Below the pieces are notes generated by a model. That model saw nothing but the letters and a program-made list of their open reading frames with translations, did no database searches and was not told the origin of the DNA. Made by a program: the position numbers and the translations under genes. DNA of 64,000 nt, from contig CAKUES010000002.1 of assembly GCA_934646835.1 (NCBI GenBank), forward strand, positions 62,001 to 126,000. Direction: 5' to 3'. This stretch comes from an uncultured Coriobacteriales bacterium. Its GTDB lineage: Bacteria > Actinomycetota > Coriobacteriia > Coriobacteriales > QAMH01. Every line of letters begins with the position of its first letter. Within the stretch, counting starts at the first letter, position 1. Below, piece by piece: positions 7,885 through 16,822 of this stretch.

Positions 7885-10800
7885 ATGGAACTTTCACGTA
7901 GAGGCTTCCTTCAGGGCATCGCCGGCGCTACCGGTGCTGGCCTGGCCTACGGTCTGACGAGCGCTGCGCCCGCACTGGCCGTTGAGGCGTCCGAGGACTG
8001 GAAACTCGTCAATACGCAGGAATACACCAACATCTGCTGCTATTGCGCAGGCGGATGTGGCTCCGTCTGCTCCGTCCGCGATGGCGAGCTCATCAACCTT
8101 GAGGGCGACCCGGACCATCCCATCAACCAGGGTGGCCTGTGCCCCAAGGGCGCAACCATGTTCCAGTTGCGCAACGTCGTCGATCCCAAGACCCGCGAGA
8201 TCGTGAAGTCCACGGTCCGCCAGACCAAGCCCTTGGTCCGTCGTCCGTTCTCCACCCAGTGGGAGGAGATCTCCTGGGAGGACGCCGTCAAGGAGATCGC
8301 ACGTTGGACGAAGAAGTCCCGCGATGAGGACTTCGTCGAGACCGAGCAGGTCAACGGCAAGAAGCTCACCGTCAACCGCTGCGAGAGCATCGCCTCTCTG
8401 GGCGGCTCCCAGCAAAACTCCGAGGAAGAGTACCTCATCCTCAAGATGATGAGGGCGCTTGGTATCGTTGCAATCGATAACCAAGCCCGTGTTTGACACG
8501 GTCCCACCGTCGCCGGTCTGGCGGCATCATTCGGTCGCGGCTCAATGACTACTCATTGGTGCGACATGCAGAACACCGATGTCATCTTGAACATCGGCTC
8601 CAACTCCGTCGAGAACCACCCCGTCAGCGCCAAGTGGCTGCACAAGGCCCACGAGAAGGGCGCTAAGTGGGTTGTCGTCGACCCCCGCTACACCCGCACT
8701 GCAGAGCAGGCAGACATCTACTGCCCCCTGCGCAGCGGCACGGACATCGCTTTCTACGGCGGTCTGTACAACTACATCATCGAGCACTTGATCGAGCCTG
8801 GTCTGGACGCCTACCTCAAGAAGGGCACCATGACCGACTACAACTTCGAGTACCTGCTCAACTACACCAACGCCTCCTACATCCTCAACGAGCACTACGA
8901 GTTCGACCCCGAGACGGGTCTGTTCTCCGGCTGGAACGAGGACTCCGAGACCTACGACGCCCACTCTTGGCACTATGAGACCGAGAAGGAGATCCCCTGG
9001 GATACCTCCGAGGGCGGAGCCTACCATTGGTCCGTCGGCGCTGGCGTGCCCAAGTTCGACAAGCCCGTGCTCACCGTCCCCAAGAAGGACACCACCCTCA
9101 AGAACAAGCGCTGCGTCTACCAGCAGTTCAAGCAGCACTACAGCCGCTATGACCTCGACACCGTGTGCAAGGTCTGCGGTATGGACAAGGAAGACCTCGA
9201 GCTGGTCTACAGGATCTGGTGCGAGTCCTGCGCACCCGGCAAGTCCGGCACGATCCTCTACGCCCTGGGCCAGACCCAGCACACCTACGGCGCTCAGAAC
9301 ACCCGCGCCATGTCCATCCTGCAGCTGCTCTCCGGCAACGTCGGCGTCCCCGGCGGCGGCGTGTGCGCACTGCGCGGCGAGCCCAACGTCCAGGGTGCAA
9401 CCGACATGGGCATGCTTGTCAACGAGCAGCCTGCATACCTGAAGTGGGCCAACACCACCGATCGCGACTCCCTCAAGCACTGGCTGGAGTCTCAGACCTA
9501 CTCCGATGGTTACTACACCAACAAGCCCAAGTTCATGATCTCCCAGCTCAAGGAGTTCTACGGCGACAAGGCGACCATCGACAACGACTTTGGCTACGAC
9601 TGGTGGCCCAAGGTCCCGTCTCACGACGGCAGCGACTGGTCCGAGATGTCCTCCTTCGAGAAGATGAAGGAAGGCGTCATCAAGGGCTACTACGCATGGG
9701 GCATGAACCCCTGCCACTCTGCGCCTAACTCCGGCAACGTGCGCCGCAGCATGGCCAACCTCGAGTGGAACGTCGTCGTCGACCAGGTCATCACCGAGAC
9801 CGCGTCCTTCTGGGATGCTCCGGACATGAACGCAGAGGAAATCGGCACCACTTGCTACTTCCTGCCCTGCGCTCTCATCTACGAGAAGCCCGGCACCATC
9901 CTCAACTCCGGCCGCTGGATCCAGTGGCGCCAGCAGGCTGTGGAGCCCTGGGACGAGGCCAAGCCCGACTACGAGATCTGCGACCTGCTGTGGAAGGAGA
10001 TCGTCAGCCTCTACAAGGAGGAGGGCGGCGCCAACCCCGCACCTATCCAGAACCTCAAGTGGGACTACTACATCGATGGCAAGATCGACCCGCGTGCCGT
10101 CTCTTGGGTCCTCAACGGCTACCGCACCAAGACTTCCGATTGGAAGAGCGGCTTTGAGTCCAAGAACGACAAGGTCCTGAAGTCCGGCAAGATCGACCTG
10201 CTCTCCGGCTACGGCGAGCTCGCTGCAGACGGCTCCACCGCCTGCGGCATGTGGATCTACTCCGGCTACTACTCCAACAACGAGGCTCCCCTGTGCGCCG
10301 AGGAGCAGCCCGTCTATCGTCGCAACAACGTCGACACCTCTGGTCTCGGCCTGTACTCCGACTGGGCGTTCTCCTGGCCTCAGAACCGCCGCGTCATCTA
10401 CAACCGCGCGTCTGCCGACATGCAGGGCCAGCCCTGGAACCCGGACAAGGCGCTCGTCAAGTGGGACAAGGCGAAGAAGCAGTGGATCACCGGTTACGAC
10501 AACGGCATGGACATCCCCGACTTCGTCGCGGCCAAGACGCTTGCCAACGGCACCGTCGAGCCCGTCGAGCCGAACAACAAGGCGTTCTTCATGCTCTGGG
10601 AGCAAAACGGTCGCCTCGAGTCCTACGGCATGGTCGACGGTCCTCTGCCCGAGCACTACGAGCCCTTCGAGACGCCGCTTGACAAGAACATCCTCAACGG
10701 CCGCCTGAACTCCCCTTGCTACCTGGGTCGTCCCGACACCGAGGGCAAGAAGGGCATGGGCACCAAGTACTCCGACGAGTCCACCTGCCGCGCAACCGTC

Positions 10801-11211
10801 GAGGAGTTCCCGATCGTTGCAACGACCTACTCCGTCACCGAGCACTGGCAGACCGGCGGTCAGACCCGTGCATGCCCGGCACTCGTCGAGGCAATGCCCG
10901 GCGATATGATCGAGATGTCTCGCGAGCTCGCCGAGGAGAAGGGCATCAAGCAGGGCGACAAGGTCCGCGTGTGGAACCGCCGCGCGTCCGTCGTCGTCAC
11001 CGCTGTGGTCACCCCGCGTCTGCGTCCGCTGACCGTCGACGGCAAGACCCAGCACCTGATCGGCCTGACCCACCACTACAGCTGGGCCAAGCTCTACGGC
11101 AAGACGACCCACGGCGCGGTCAACGACCTGACGCCCAACGTCGGCGACCCGAACTCCCAGACGCCGGAGTACAAGGCGTTTTTGGTCAATATCGAGAAGA
11201 CGAAGATGTAA
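7885..11211 (+). CDS. fdnG: Exported formate dehydrogenase alpha subunit, selenocysteine-containing (FdnG-like)
   Basis: This 1108-residue selenoprotein is the catalytic subunit of a membrane-bound, respiratory-type formate dehydrogenase. The N-terminus is a twin-arginine signal (SRRGFLQ at residues 4-10, then an Ala/Gly-rich stretch ending AAPALA), so the folded enzyme is placed outside the membrane. A 4Fe-4S motif (CCYCAGGCGSVC) precedes the molybdopterin domain. TGA at 8494-8496 (residue 204) is Sec in the context NQARV-U-HGPTVAGL. The frame is otherwise open to 11211 and ends with an MGD-binding C-terminal domain. ATG 7885 is chosen because AGGAG lies 9 nt upstream and the Tat signal starts there. 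It is followed by fdnH- and fdnI-like genes in an evident operon. Confidence 0.95.
8494..8525 (+). promoter_or_regulatory. Bacterial SECIS element of the exported formate dehydrogenase
   Basis: After TGA 8494-8496, stem GTCGCC (8509-8514) pairs with GGCGGC (8520-8525, one G-U) around loop GGTCT (8515-8519). The loop begins 18 nt after the TGA, exactly as in the fdhF element of this window. Confidence 0.92.
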
Positions 11212-11228
11212 GGAGGAGGTGACCTGAA

Positions 11229-12185
11229 ATGACGGAAAAAGCTATCTTGTTTGATTCCTCTCGCTGCACCGGTTGCAGGGGTTGCCAGGTTGCCTGCAAG
11301 TGCTGGAACAACCTGCCCTCCTCCCTCGATTGCACCGAGAGCGTTGAGTGGAGCGGTTCTTACACGAACCCCGAGGACCTCAACTCCACGACCCGCCTGA
11401 TCGTGACCTTCAACGACTTCGAGGACGAGACGTCCCAGAAGAGGGTCGGCTGGGCGATCTCCCGCCGTGCCTGCCAGCACTGCACCAACGCAGCCTGCAT
11501 CGAGATCTGCCCCGCAGGCGCACTGTACAAGGACCCGGACACCGGTCTGGTCACCTACGACCAGAGCAAGTGCATCGGCTGCCAGTACTGCAGCTCCGTG
11601 TGCCCGTTCGACGTCCCCCGCTACGACAACCCCAACGGCACGCCCGATCCTCAGATCAACAAGTGCACCGGTTGCGTGGACCGTATCGCCAACGGCATGG
11701 CCCCGGCTTGCGTCACCACCTGCCAGCCCGAGGCGCTGCTCTTTGGCGACCGTGACGAGATGATCGAGCAGGCCCACAAGCAGCTCGACCGCCTGCACGA
11801 GCGCGGCTACGACGAGGCTTGCATCTACGGCGAGACCGAGATGGGTGGCCTGCATGTTATCCAGGTCCTCAAGCACGGCCTCGAGGCCCATGGCCAGGTT
11901 GCTAACCCCTCCGCGGGTGCTGTCCCGGTCATCCACAACATCGCCAAGCCCGTCACGGGTGTCCTCGCTGGCCTGGTCTTCGTCGGCCTTGCCGGCATGA
12001 CCGCCCTGTCCGCTGGCTCCGAGAAGCACGACCAGGTCGTCTACAACCCGGAGACCCAGGACACGCTCGACATGAACACCGGCGAGGTCATCAAGCACGG
12101 CGACGGCCAGGGCACCAAGACCTGGAAGCAGTACATGAGCCAGGTGCCCATCTTCAAGAAGTGGGGGGAGGACAGCGATGAGTAA
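11229..12185 (+). CDS. fdnH: Formate dehydrogenase iron-sulfur beta subunit (FdnH-like)
   Basis: This 318-residue protein carries four 4Fe-4S motifs in the usual order: CTGCRGCQVACKC near residue 13, CQHCTNAACIEIC near 82, CIGCQYCSSVC near 116, and CTGCVDRIANGMAPAC near 145. It would wire electrons from the Sec/Mo subunit to the cytochrome b subunit. A hydrophobic segment near residues 245-265 (GVLAGLVFVGLAGMTAL) matches the single membrane anchor of FdnH. ATG 11229 follows AAGGAGGAGGTG. The gene overlaps the downstream cytochrome gene by 8 nt, so the two are translationally coupled. The four-cluster pattern separates it from shorter HycB-type ferredoxins. Confidence 0.93.
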   Translation: MTEKAILFDSSRCTGCRGCQVACKCWNNLPSSLDCTESVEWSGSYTNPEDLNSTTRLIVTFNDFEDETSQKRVGWAISRRACQHCTNAACIEICPAGALYKDPDTGLVTYDQSKCIGCQYCSSVCPFDVPRYDNPNGTPDPQINKCTGCVDRIANGMAPACVTTCQPEALLFGDRDEMIEQAHKQLDRLHERGYDEACIYGETEMGGLHVIQVLKHGLEAHGQVANPSAGAVPVIHNIAKPVTGVLAGLVFVGLAGMTALSAGSEKHDQVVYNPETQDTLDMNTGEVIKHGDGQGTKTWKQYMSQVPIFKKWGEDSDE

Positions 12186-12978
12186 TCTCGAAGGCTACAC
12201 GGTCACTCCTGAGGAGGCCAAGAAGAACGAGGAGTTCATTGCCAAGCGCAAGGCTTCCGGCAAGCAGGTTCGCGTTCAGCGCACCAGCCTCCAGGCCCGT
12301 ATCACCCACGGCACCGTCGCGATCTCCTGCATCCTGCTGGCGATCTCCGGCCTGTTCGTGTTCGTCCCGCCCCTGACTCAGGCGGCTGGTCCCGACGTCG
12401 TCTTCGTGGCGCGTATGTTCCACCGCTTCATCGGCCTGCTCTTCTGCATCGTGCCGATCGTCAGCCTCATCATGGCTCCCAAGGGTGCTCTCCACATCTG
12501 GAAGAAGAACACCGTCAAGTGGGACCACGATGACAAGATGTGGCTCGCACTGTTCCTGCCGTATCTGTTCACCTGCAAGTGGCTGCACATGCCGGATGCA
12601 AGCGAGACCAAGTCCGGTCAGCGCGTGTCCGACGGCCTGATCATCATCGTGGCCATCCTCATGGGCGTCACCGGTCTGGTGCTCACGGCTAACACCGTCG
12701 GCATCATCAACCTGGGCGTTACCGCCCACGGCGTCTGGCTGACCCTGCATGACATCGGGTTCTTCCTGATCGCCATCCTGGGCATGGCTCACATCCTGCT
12801 CGGCGGCGGCATCATCGGCCCCTACCGCGGTATGCATCGCGTCATGTTCGGCGATGGCTCCCTGTCTGAGGGCGAGGCCATCTACCACTGGGCTCACTGG
12901 GTTCGCAAGCTGCACAACACCGGCAGCGACGTTCTCTTTGAGGCCGATGCCAAGACCACCAAGCGCATCGAGAAATAA
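12178..12978 (+). CDS. fdnI: Formate dehydrogenase cytochrome b gamma subunit (FdnI-like)
   Basis: This 266-residue protein has four predicted membrane helices (about residues 40-62, 78-98, 147-170 and 184-208). His residues lie in or beside the helices (for example HRFIGLLF, THGVWLTLHDIG, MAHILLG), as needed for the two b-type hemes of FdnI. It would anchor the complex and pass electrons to menaquinone. It is the last gene of the fdnGHI-like operon and is followed by a strong hairpin at 12988-13023. Relative to E. coli FdnI it has a longer charged N-terminus and a loop with KWLHMPDASETKSGQ. Heme ligands were not assigned individually. Confidence 0.9.
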   Translation: MSNLEGYTVTPEEAKKNEEFIAKRKASGKQVRVQRTSLQARITHGTVAISCILLAISGLFVFVPPLTQAAGPDVVFVARMFHRFIGLLFCIVPIVSLIMAPKGALHIWKKNTVKWDHDDKMWLALFLPYLFTCKWLHMPDASETKSGQRVSDGLIIIVAILMGVTGLVLTANTVGIINLGVTAHGVWLTLHDIGFFLIAILGMAHILLGGGIIGPYRGMHRVMFGDGSLSEGEAIYHWAHWVRKLHNTGSDVLFEADAKTTKRIEK

Positions 12979-12987
12979 CGCGCTGGC

Positions 12988-13023
12988 GTTGGGCCGCTCC
13001 TCTTTGCGGAGGGGTGGCCCAAC
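12988..13023 (+). terminator. Hairpin after the fdnGHI-like operon, probable terminator
   Basis: GTTGGGCCGCTCCTC at 12988-13002 pairs with the GC-rich complement ending at 13023. No clear T-run follows, so it may be a processing or rho-linked hairpin. Confidence 0.6.
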
Positions 13024-13082
13024 CGGGCACGGCGAGTGGATTGGGGATTTGCCCGGCAGTCAGTGCTGCCAGCTAGATGGCG

Positions 13083-13115
13083 TGACACCAAATGTCACTG
13101 GTACAAAAGATGTCA
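13083..13115. repeat. Solitary, diverged family A arm
   Basis: A 33-nt element starting TGACACCA and ending TGTCA, with core TGTCACTGGTACA. No complementary partner is seen nearby, unlike the paired copies. Confidence 0.75.
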
Positions 13116-13270
13116 GCGCAAGCTGCATAAACCGACAAGACAATCCGCACCATAATTGCGAATCCTCTCGCCGAGCCTGCCTGTCTCGATAGGTGGGCTT
13201 TGTGCATCGGCAGAAACGGGCATGCCAGTGCTCGAGGAGGGTTTCTGTGTGAGACGCCGCCGATGAAAAA

Positions 13271-13319
13271 GAAGGGGTTTCCAGCTGGACTTGATACCTC
13301 CACAGCTGAAAACCCCTTC
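13271..13319. repeat. Hairpin with 17-nt arms upstream of fdhE
   Basis: 13271-13287 pairs with 13303-13319 with one mismatch, around a 15-nt loop. It may be a terminator or attenuator; no T-run follows directly. Confidence 0.6.
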
Positions 13320-13410
13320 GTCTATTATTTGCACCGCGCCGCCTGCGCTGCGCTGTGTTTTCGACAATAATCGCCAATGACGATTAACAGCATGCAAAAG
13401 GAGACCAGAG

Positions 13411-14301
13411 ATGAACCTTCGACTCATCGACGCTGCGAGCGCTGCGTACAAGGACCTTCCCGCTGACGACCTCAACCGCCTCGTGTTCTTCCGCTCCATC
13501 TGGGGCGTCCAGGCTCAGGCTATCGAAGAAGCCGCCTGCGACTACGAGGCGCCGAGCGCCCATGACCTGGGTCTGTGCGCTGCCAAGGGCAGTGCGGCCT
13601 TCAAGATGGCGCCGGTGAGCGTGGACGCAGCACTGCTCGCCAAGACTGCTGCGGAAATCTCCGAGTGCATCACGATCAAGAAGATGCTCGGTGAGGAGGC
13701 TCAGGCCCTGCTCGAGCAGCTCGACTGGGAGGCTGTCATCTCCAGGCTCGACATCGCCAAGGCCGGCAGCGAGCCCATCGTCTTTCTCGACCTCGCCGCC
13801 CAGGCCTTCCTGGACGGCGGCGCGAGCGAGTTTGCCGCGCTCACTGCAGTCAACGTGCTTTCCCAGGCGCTGCGCTGCCAGCTCGAGAAGCCCGCGCAGG
13901 CCGTGGTCGCCGCTTATCGCGCAGCCGAGCTCTTCGAGGACCTGCATCCGCTGACCTGCCCTTGCTGCGGCGCTGTCCCCTCGCTGTCCCATGTGGGCGG
14001 TAAGACCTCCGGCCAGGGCCGCGGTCGCCTGCTTGTCTGCTCCCAGTGCGGCACGGCGTGGGAGTTCGAGCGCATCCGCTGCGCCCGCTGTGGTCAGCAG
14101 AATCCCAACCACCTGCACTACTTCAACATCGAGGGCGACGACGCGCATCGCATCGGTACTTGCGATGACTGCGGTGGCTACATGCGCACGTTGTTCTCCG
14201 AGGAAGGCGACCTCAACCCCGTGAGCTACGAGGTCGAAGACGTCGTCATGGCGCGCCTCGACGCCCTGGCCGCCGACCCCAAGTTCCATCAGGGGCAGTA
14301 G
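13411..14301 (+). CDS. fdhE: Formate dehydrogenase accessory protein FdhE
   Basis: This 296-residue cytoplasmic protein matches FdhE, needed for activity of respiratory formate dehydrogenases and thought to act in assembly or redox handling of the enzyme. Its C-terminal half has the expected rubredoxin-like cysteine pairs: CPCCGA, CSQCGTAWEF, CARCGQQN and CDDCGGY. The N-terminal half is helical. ATG 13411 follows AAAAGGAGACC. It lies downstream of the fdnGHI-like operon and is separated from the fdhD gene by a family A repeat and a glycosyltransferase gene. FdhE is normally tied to the exported enzyme, which fits the Tat-type alpha subunit here. Confidence 0.92.
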   Translation: MNLRLIDAASAAYKDLPADDLNRLVFFRSIWGVQAQAIEEAACDYEAPSAHDLGLCAAKGSAAFKMAPVSVDAALLAKTAAEISECITIKKMLGEEAQALLEQLDWEAVISRLDIAKAGSEPIVFLDLAAQAFLDGGASEFAALTAVNVLSQALRCQLEKPAQAVVAAYRAAELFEDLHPLTCPCCGAVPSLSHVGGKTSGQGRGRLLVCSQCGTAWEFERIRCARCGQQNPNHLHYFNIEGDDAHRIGTCDDCGGYMRTLFSEEGDLNPVSYEVEDVVMARLDALAADPKFHQGQ

Positions 14302-14601
14302 AGGAGCATCGAGGGCATGACACACTTTGTGCCAGTGACATTGTGTTTCACGCCGTCGAATCGCAGGTTAACGCGAGCTTTCTGCGTGATACACAATGTC
14401 ACTGGCACAAAGTGTGTCATGTTCGCGTCTGCGGTCCTGCGCTCAGAATGACGAACCCGGAGTTCTTCTCGACCCTCATCGCGCAAAAGGCCCACTTGCG
14501 AGGTATTCCGTCAAGACCTGTTTCAATGCTGCGAGGACTGATACCATCGAACCGCGAATAATCCGCTGACCTTATTTCTCAAGCGCAACAGGGGTGATGG
14601 T
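14302..14601. other. Intergenic region between fdhE and the glycosyltransferase gene
   Basis: 300 nt. It contains the family A pair at 14318-14419. The remaining 180 nt, which would carry the promoter of the glycosyltransferase-fdhD unit, shows no clear promoter motif. Confidence 0.5.
14318..14419. repeat. Family A long inverted repeat, downstream of fdhE
   Basis: Arms 14318-14350 and 14387-14419 are reverse complements except for one position, where both arms differ from the consensus end (GTGTTTCA and TGATACAC). The spacer is 36 nt. Confidence 0.92.
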
Positions 14602-15825
14602 GTGCGAATCCTATACGTGACGGCTGTGAAGCCGGCGCTGCCCAACGGTATGGCACGTTTTGAGAGCAAGCTCTCCGCCTACGTTGGGGCTGGGGCGCAG
14701 GTCGGCGTTGTCTGCGGGGTCGAGCCGGGGGATGCGCCGGCGCCTATCGACGGCGTCGAGTTCTTCCCGGTGGAGGTCAAGGCCTCCAGACTGCCTTTCA
14801 GCATTGTCGATGCCCTCGACGAGGCTCCCGTGGCCTCCGTCCACGATGCCAAACAGGTGGCAGACGTCCGTGCTGCGCTCGAGGAGCTTTTTGGCGAGCG
14901 CCTTGATGCGGTTATCGGCAGCTTCAGGCCCGATGTCATCATCTGCACGCACCTCACGCTCATGACCTCTGTCGTGCTCGACCATGCAGCGGGTATTCCC
15001 GTTGCGGCGCTCAACCACAGCATCTGCCTGCACAAGTTCCTCAACAACGAGCCCACGCGTCAGATCATCGTGGACAACGTGAGGCGCCTCGAGCTCATCT
15101 TCGCCTGCTACGGCGCGCAGCGAGACCTCCTTGTCGATGAGCTTGGCGCCGACGCATCCAAGGTCAAGGTGCTTACCGGCGGTTGCGATACCTCCGTGTT
15201 CACGATGGATGGCCACCGCGAATACCGCAGCTCGGATGCTCCGCAGATCGACCTTGTCTTCACCGGTAAGTACACCTACAAAAACGGGCTCGGCTCGCTC
15301 ATGAACGCCGTCGCGTTGCTCCCATGCAGGCCGGACACCGTGAACTTGCGCCTGTGCGGTAAGGCAGAGAACTCCTTCCAGAAGGCGGCGCTCGAGCTCA
15401 GCATGAGGGAGAACCCGCAAAACATCATCGACTGCGGCTACTTGAGCCGCGATCGCGTCGCAGAGGAGTACCGCCGTGCGCAGGTCTTCGTGTCGCCTGC
15501 GTTCTACGACGAGTTGCCCCTCAAGATCCTCGAGGCGCTTGCCTGCGAGTGTAAGGTCGTGGTGGCCGAGGTCCCCGGCATGCGCCTGTGGATCGAGGAG
15601 AACGTCCCCGGTGCCTCCGTGTTCTACGTGGAGCCGCCGCGCATGCAGGGGCTTGACGAGCCGCTTAAGTGCGACCTCGCTGATTTCGAGCAGCGCATGA
15701 GCGACGCGATCAAGCAAGCTGTTCTCGCCCCGCTGCGCCCGGTCGATGTGAGCCGCCTGTCGTGGGGCAAGCGCATCGGCTGCATCGTCGCCGAATGCGC
15801 CAAGATTGTGGACAAGGAGTCCTGA
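14602..15825 (+). CDS. Glycosyltransferase family 4 protein
   Basis: A 407-residue GT-B-fold glycosyltransferase. It has the N-terminal start typical of GT4 enzymes (MRILYVTAVKPALPNGMARFE) and the donor-site half with DLVFTGKYTYKNGLGSLMNAV. A C-terminal EX7E-like region (SPAFYDELPLKILEALACECKVVV) is where the nucleotide sugar normally binds. It would move a sugar from a nucleotide donor onto an unknown acceptor. There is no signal peptide or membrane segment. GTG 14602 is preceded by GGGGTGATG. Its stop codon shares one base with the fdhD start (TGATG), so the two are coupled. A glycosyltransferase is not a known part of formate dehydrogenase maturation, so its role here is open. Confidence 0.85.
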   Translation: MRILYVTAVKPALPNGMARFESKLSAYVGAGAQVGVVCGVEPGDAPAPIDGVEFFPVEVKASRLPFSIVDALDEAPVASVHDAKQVADVRAALEELFGERLDAVIGSFRPDVIICTHLTLMTSVVLDHAAGIPVAALNHSICLHKFLNNEPTRQIIVDNVRRLELIFACYGAQRDLLVDELGADASKVKVLTGGCDTSVFTMDGHREYRSSDAPQIDLVFTGKYTYKNGLGSLMNAVALLPCRPDTVNLRLCGKAENSFQKAALELSMRENPQNIIDCGYLSRDRVAEEYRRAQVFVSPAFYDELPLKILEALACECKVVVAEVPGMRLWIEENVPGASVFYVEPPRMQGLDEPLKCDLADFEQRMSDAIKQAVLAPLRPVDVSRLSWGKRIGCIVAECAKIVDKES

Positions 15826-16628
15826 TGGAACTGACCGATCTCTTCGTGCCCGAGGAAGACACCGTCAAGCACCCCGTGCGCTACTGCTTCCCGGATGCGC
15901 CCGACATCATGGGCTTCGAGGAAGTCCTCGTCGAGCACACCATGGACGTCTACATCAACGAGATCCTCACCTTTCGCGTTGTCTGCAGTCCGGACCATCT
16001 GGTGGAGCTCGTGCTCGGCCGCCTCTATACGGAGGGGCTGATCAAGAGTGCCGACGAGGTGGAGAGCATCTACGTCTGCCAGTTTGGCACGCGTGCGCGC
16101 GTTTTCCTGTACGACCGTGTGGCCGACACGTCGCGTGGCAACGTCGAGCAAGTGCCCAGTTGCTGCACGGGTAACAAGACGCTCAACAGCTATTTTGCCG
16201 ATGAGGAACTGCTGGATAAAGTCGTTCCCATCCACTGGAAGCGCAGCTGGATCGAGTCGCTGGCGCGCACGTTTTCCGAGGACACGCCCCTGCATGCTCG
16301 CACGCAGGGCACGCACAGCTGCTATCTGGCCCTAGGCGATGAGATCCTCTACCGCGCAGAGGACCTGGGACGCCACAACGCGTTTGACAAGGTGGTGGGC
16401 GAGGCCTTGCTCGACGAGGTCGACCTTACGCAGGCCATCGTCTTCTCGAGCGGCCGCATCCCAGTTGACATGGTCCAAAAGGCGATCCGCAGCCATATCC
16501 CCGTGCTCGTGACCAAAGCCGTTCCGACCAACACCACCATCGAGATGGCCGCGGCCTTCGACCTCACGCTCATCTGCCAGGCCCGCCCGGACCGTTTCAA
16601 GGTCATGAACGACCCGACAGCGCAGTAG
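15825..16628 (+). CDS. fdhD: Formate dehydrogenase accessory sulfurtransferase FdhD
   Basis: This 267-residue protein matches FdhD, which carries sulfur from a cysteine desulfurase to the Mo/W-MGD cofactor so that formate dehydrogenase becomes active. Visible family signs are the N-terminal strand region EEVLVEHTMDVYINEILTFRVVCSPDHLVELVLGRLY (residues about 28-64) and the C-terminal EDLGRHNAFDKVVGEALL and FSSGRIPVDMVQKA motifs. The active loop reads VPSCCTGNKT with adjacent Cys113-Cys114, rather than the CxxC of the E. coli protein. The start overlaps the preceding glycosyltransferase stop by one base. A family A repeat follows. A possible sulfur donor is the NifS-like protein at 22320-23465. 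Confidence 0.92.
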   Translation: MELTDLFVPEEDTVKHPVRYCFPDAPDIMGFEEVLVEHTMDVYINEILTFRVVCSPDHLVELVLGRLYTEGLIKSADEVESIYVCQFGTRARVFLYDRVADTSRGNVEQVPSCCTGNKTLNSYFADEELLDKVVPIHWKRSWIESLARTFSEDTPLHARTQGTHSCYLALGDEILYRAEDLGRHNAFDKVVGEALLDEVDLTQAIVFSSGRIPVDMVQKAIRSHIPVLVTKAVPTNTTIEMAAAFDLTLICQARPDRFKVMNDPTAQ

Positions 16629-16644
16629 GGGAGCATTTTGAACG

Positions 16645-16747
16645 TGACACACTTTGTGCCAGTGACATTGTGTGTCATGCAGAAGACTCGGGGATTTCCT
16701 GCGACTCTATGGCATGACACACAATGTCACTGGCACAAAGTGTGTCA
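16645..16747. repeat. Family A long inverted repeat, downstream of fdhD
   Basis: Arms 16645-16677 and 16715-16747 are exact reverse complements around a 37-nt spacer. The spacer is nearly identical to that of the copy at 34465-34567 (shared pieces AGACTCGGGG and CCTGCGACTCTATGG). Confidence 0.95.
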
Positions 16748-16822
16748 CGCGGTTGCCTTCCCGTTGAACGGCAGGCGTATCATCGGCTGCATACGTTCGC
16801 CAACTGGAAGGAACGCTTCCGC

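Larger units (their letters stand above)
12979..13410. other. Intergenic region before fdhE
   Basis: This 432-nt stretch has the terminator-like hairpin at 12988-13023, a single family A arm at 13083-13115 and a hairpin at 13271-13319. The hairpin has 17-nt arms with one mismatch, GAAGGGGTTTCCAGCTG being the first. An open frame of 35 codons at 13263 lies over the hairpin and is not supported. Confidence 0.6.

Noticed and set aside
5683..8496. Apparent nonsense mutations or split genes in the two formate dehydrogenase alpha genes
   Set aside because: Both TGAs sit at the exact Sec position of the family, the frame continues with conserved sequence, SECIS hairpins follow, and selB is present.
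8542..11112. Long open frame on the minus strand opposite the exported formate dehydrogenase gene
   Set aside because: It is a shadow of GC-rich third codon positions, with low-complexity Val/Leu/Asp/Gly-rich translation and no ribosome site. The same holds for the minus-strand frame opposite ileS (27395-30574) and others.
13263..13370. 35-codon open frame starting MKKKGFPAG
   Set aside because: It lies over a hairpin, has no family resemblance and no good ribosome site.
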